Shown here in pieces: positions 56,753 through 56,833 of a stretch of 56,833 nt of DNA. Source of the stretch: Candidatus Enterocloster excrementipullorum (GTDB lineage Bacteria > Bacillota > Clostridia > Lachnospirales > Lachnospiraceae). The stretch spans positions 1-56,833 of the forward strand of contig DWWT01000004.1 of assembly GCA_019119575.1 (NCBI GenBank), written 5' to 3'. The position numbers were made by a program, and so were the translations under genes. The notes under the pieces are model-generated. The model saw only the letters and a program-made list of their open reading frames with translations, was not told the origin of the DNA and made no database searches. Within the stretch, counting starts at the first letter, position 1, and every line of letters starts with the position of its first letter.

Positions 56753-56833
56753 ATGACAAAAGCGAAAGCCAACCGCGCCCACAAGGACCGCCTTTTTCGG
56801 CTGATTTTCCGGGAGAAAAAGGACCTGTTAAGC
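56753..56833 (+). CDS. Rpn family nuclease/putative transposase, N-terminal part only
   Basis: Twenty-seven codons before the window ends: MTKAKANRAHKDRLF, then RLIFREKKDLLS. The A-x-x-K-D-R-L-F ... I-F-x-x-x-x-D-L-L-S pattern matches the start of the gene at 44805 (NRAYKDRLFIKIFERREDLLS in part), so this is a paralogue. ATG 56753 has GAAAGGAG upstream. Confidence 0.8.
   Translation, partial: MTKAKANRAHKDRLFRLIFREKKDLLS

Overview
The window looks like a chromosome segment of a spore-forming, Gram-positive gut Clostridium of the Lachnospiraceae type. I infer this from the order of the cell-division genes, a lone SpoVAF-type germination protein, SpoVD, TTG/GTG starts behind strong Shine-Dalgarno (SD) sites, and sigma-A promoters of TTGNNN-N17-TANNNT form. 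The species cannot be named from sequence alone. Nearly all genes lie on the minus strand; the plus-strand genes are tcdA, spoVAF, ychF and two Rpn-type genes.

Layout. 1-170: start of a nuclease-fold family gene cut by the window edge. 569-13348: one 4,259-residue wall-anchored protein with about 18 Cna-B repeats; an 11-base G tract lies in its leader. 13561-17950: tcdA behind a LexA-like box, an Rrf2 regulator with a YitT membrane protein, a possible orphan small RNA, and spoVAF. 17980-21653: GntR regulator, ABC ATPase and large ABC permease in one operon. 21834-26494: DUF4349 lipoprotein and OLD nuclease in one operon, then a separately promoted AAA ATPase whose stop overlaps a 35-codon reading frame. 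26706-28313: pckA. 28607-42117: a division and cell-wall (dcw) cluster, mraZ-rsmH-ftsL-ftsI-spoVD-mraY-murD-ftsW-murA-divIB-ftsZ, without murG, murC, murE or murF. 42416-44554: divergent lgt and ychF. 44805-45473: an Rpn-family gene with an apparent internal deletion. 45555-46097: GNAT acetyltransferase. 46226-56152: an alpha-glucoside operon of solute-binding protein, two permeases, one GH13 and two GH31 glucosidases, apparently controlled by two copies of an 18-bp palindrome. 56753 to the end: start of another Rpn-family gene.

How the parts fit. The dcw cluster builds lipid II and the divisome, with an internal sigma-E-like promoter before spoVD for the sporulation branch. The sugar operon imports oligosaccharides and hydrolyses them in the cytoplasm; it has no ATPase of its own. 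The points most worth following up are the G tract before the giant adhesin, the recurring A-S-P-S-N/Q-A peptide in its loops, the GGADGPT motif in an ABC permease, the AAA ATPase with its overlapping small frame, the possible orphan small RNA near 16.2 kb, and the paired operators of the sugar operon.
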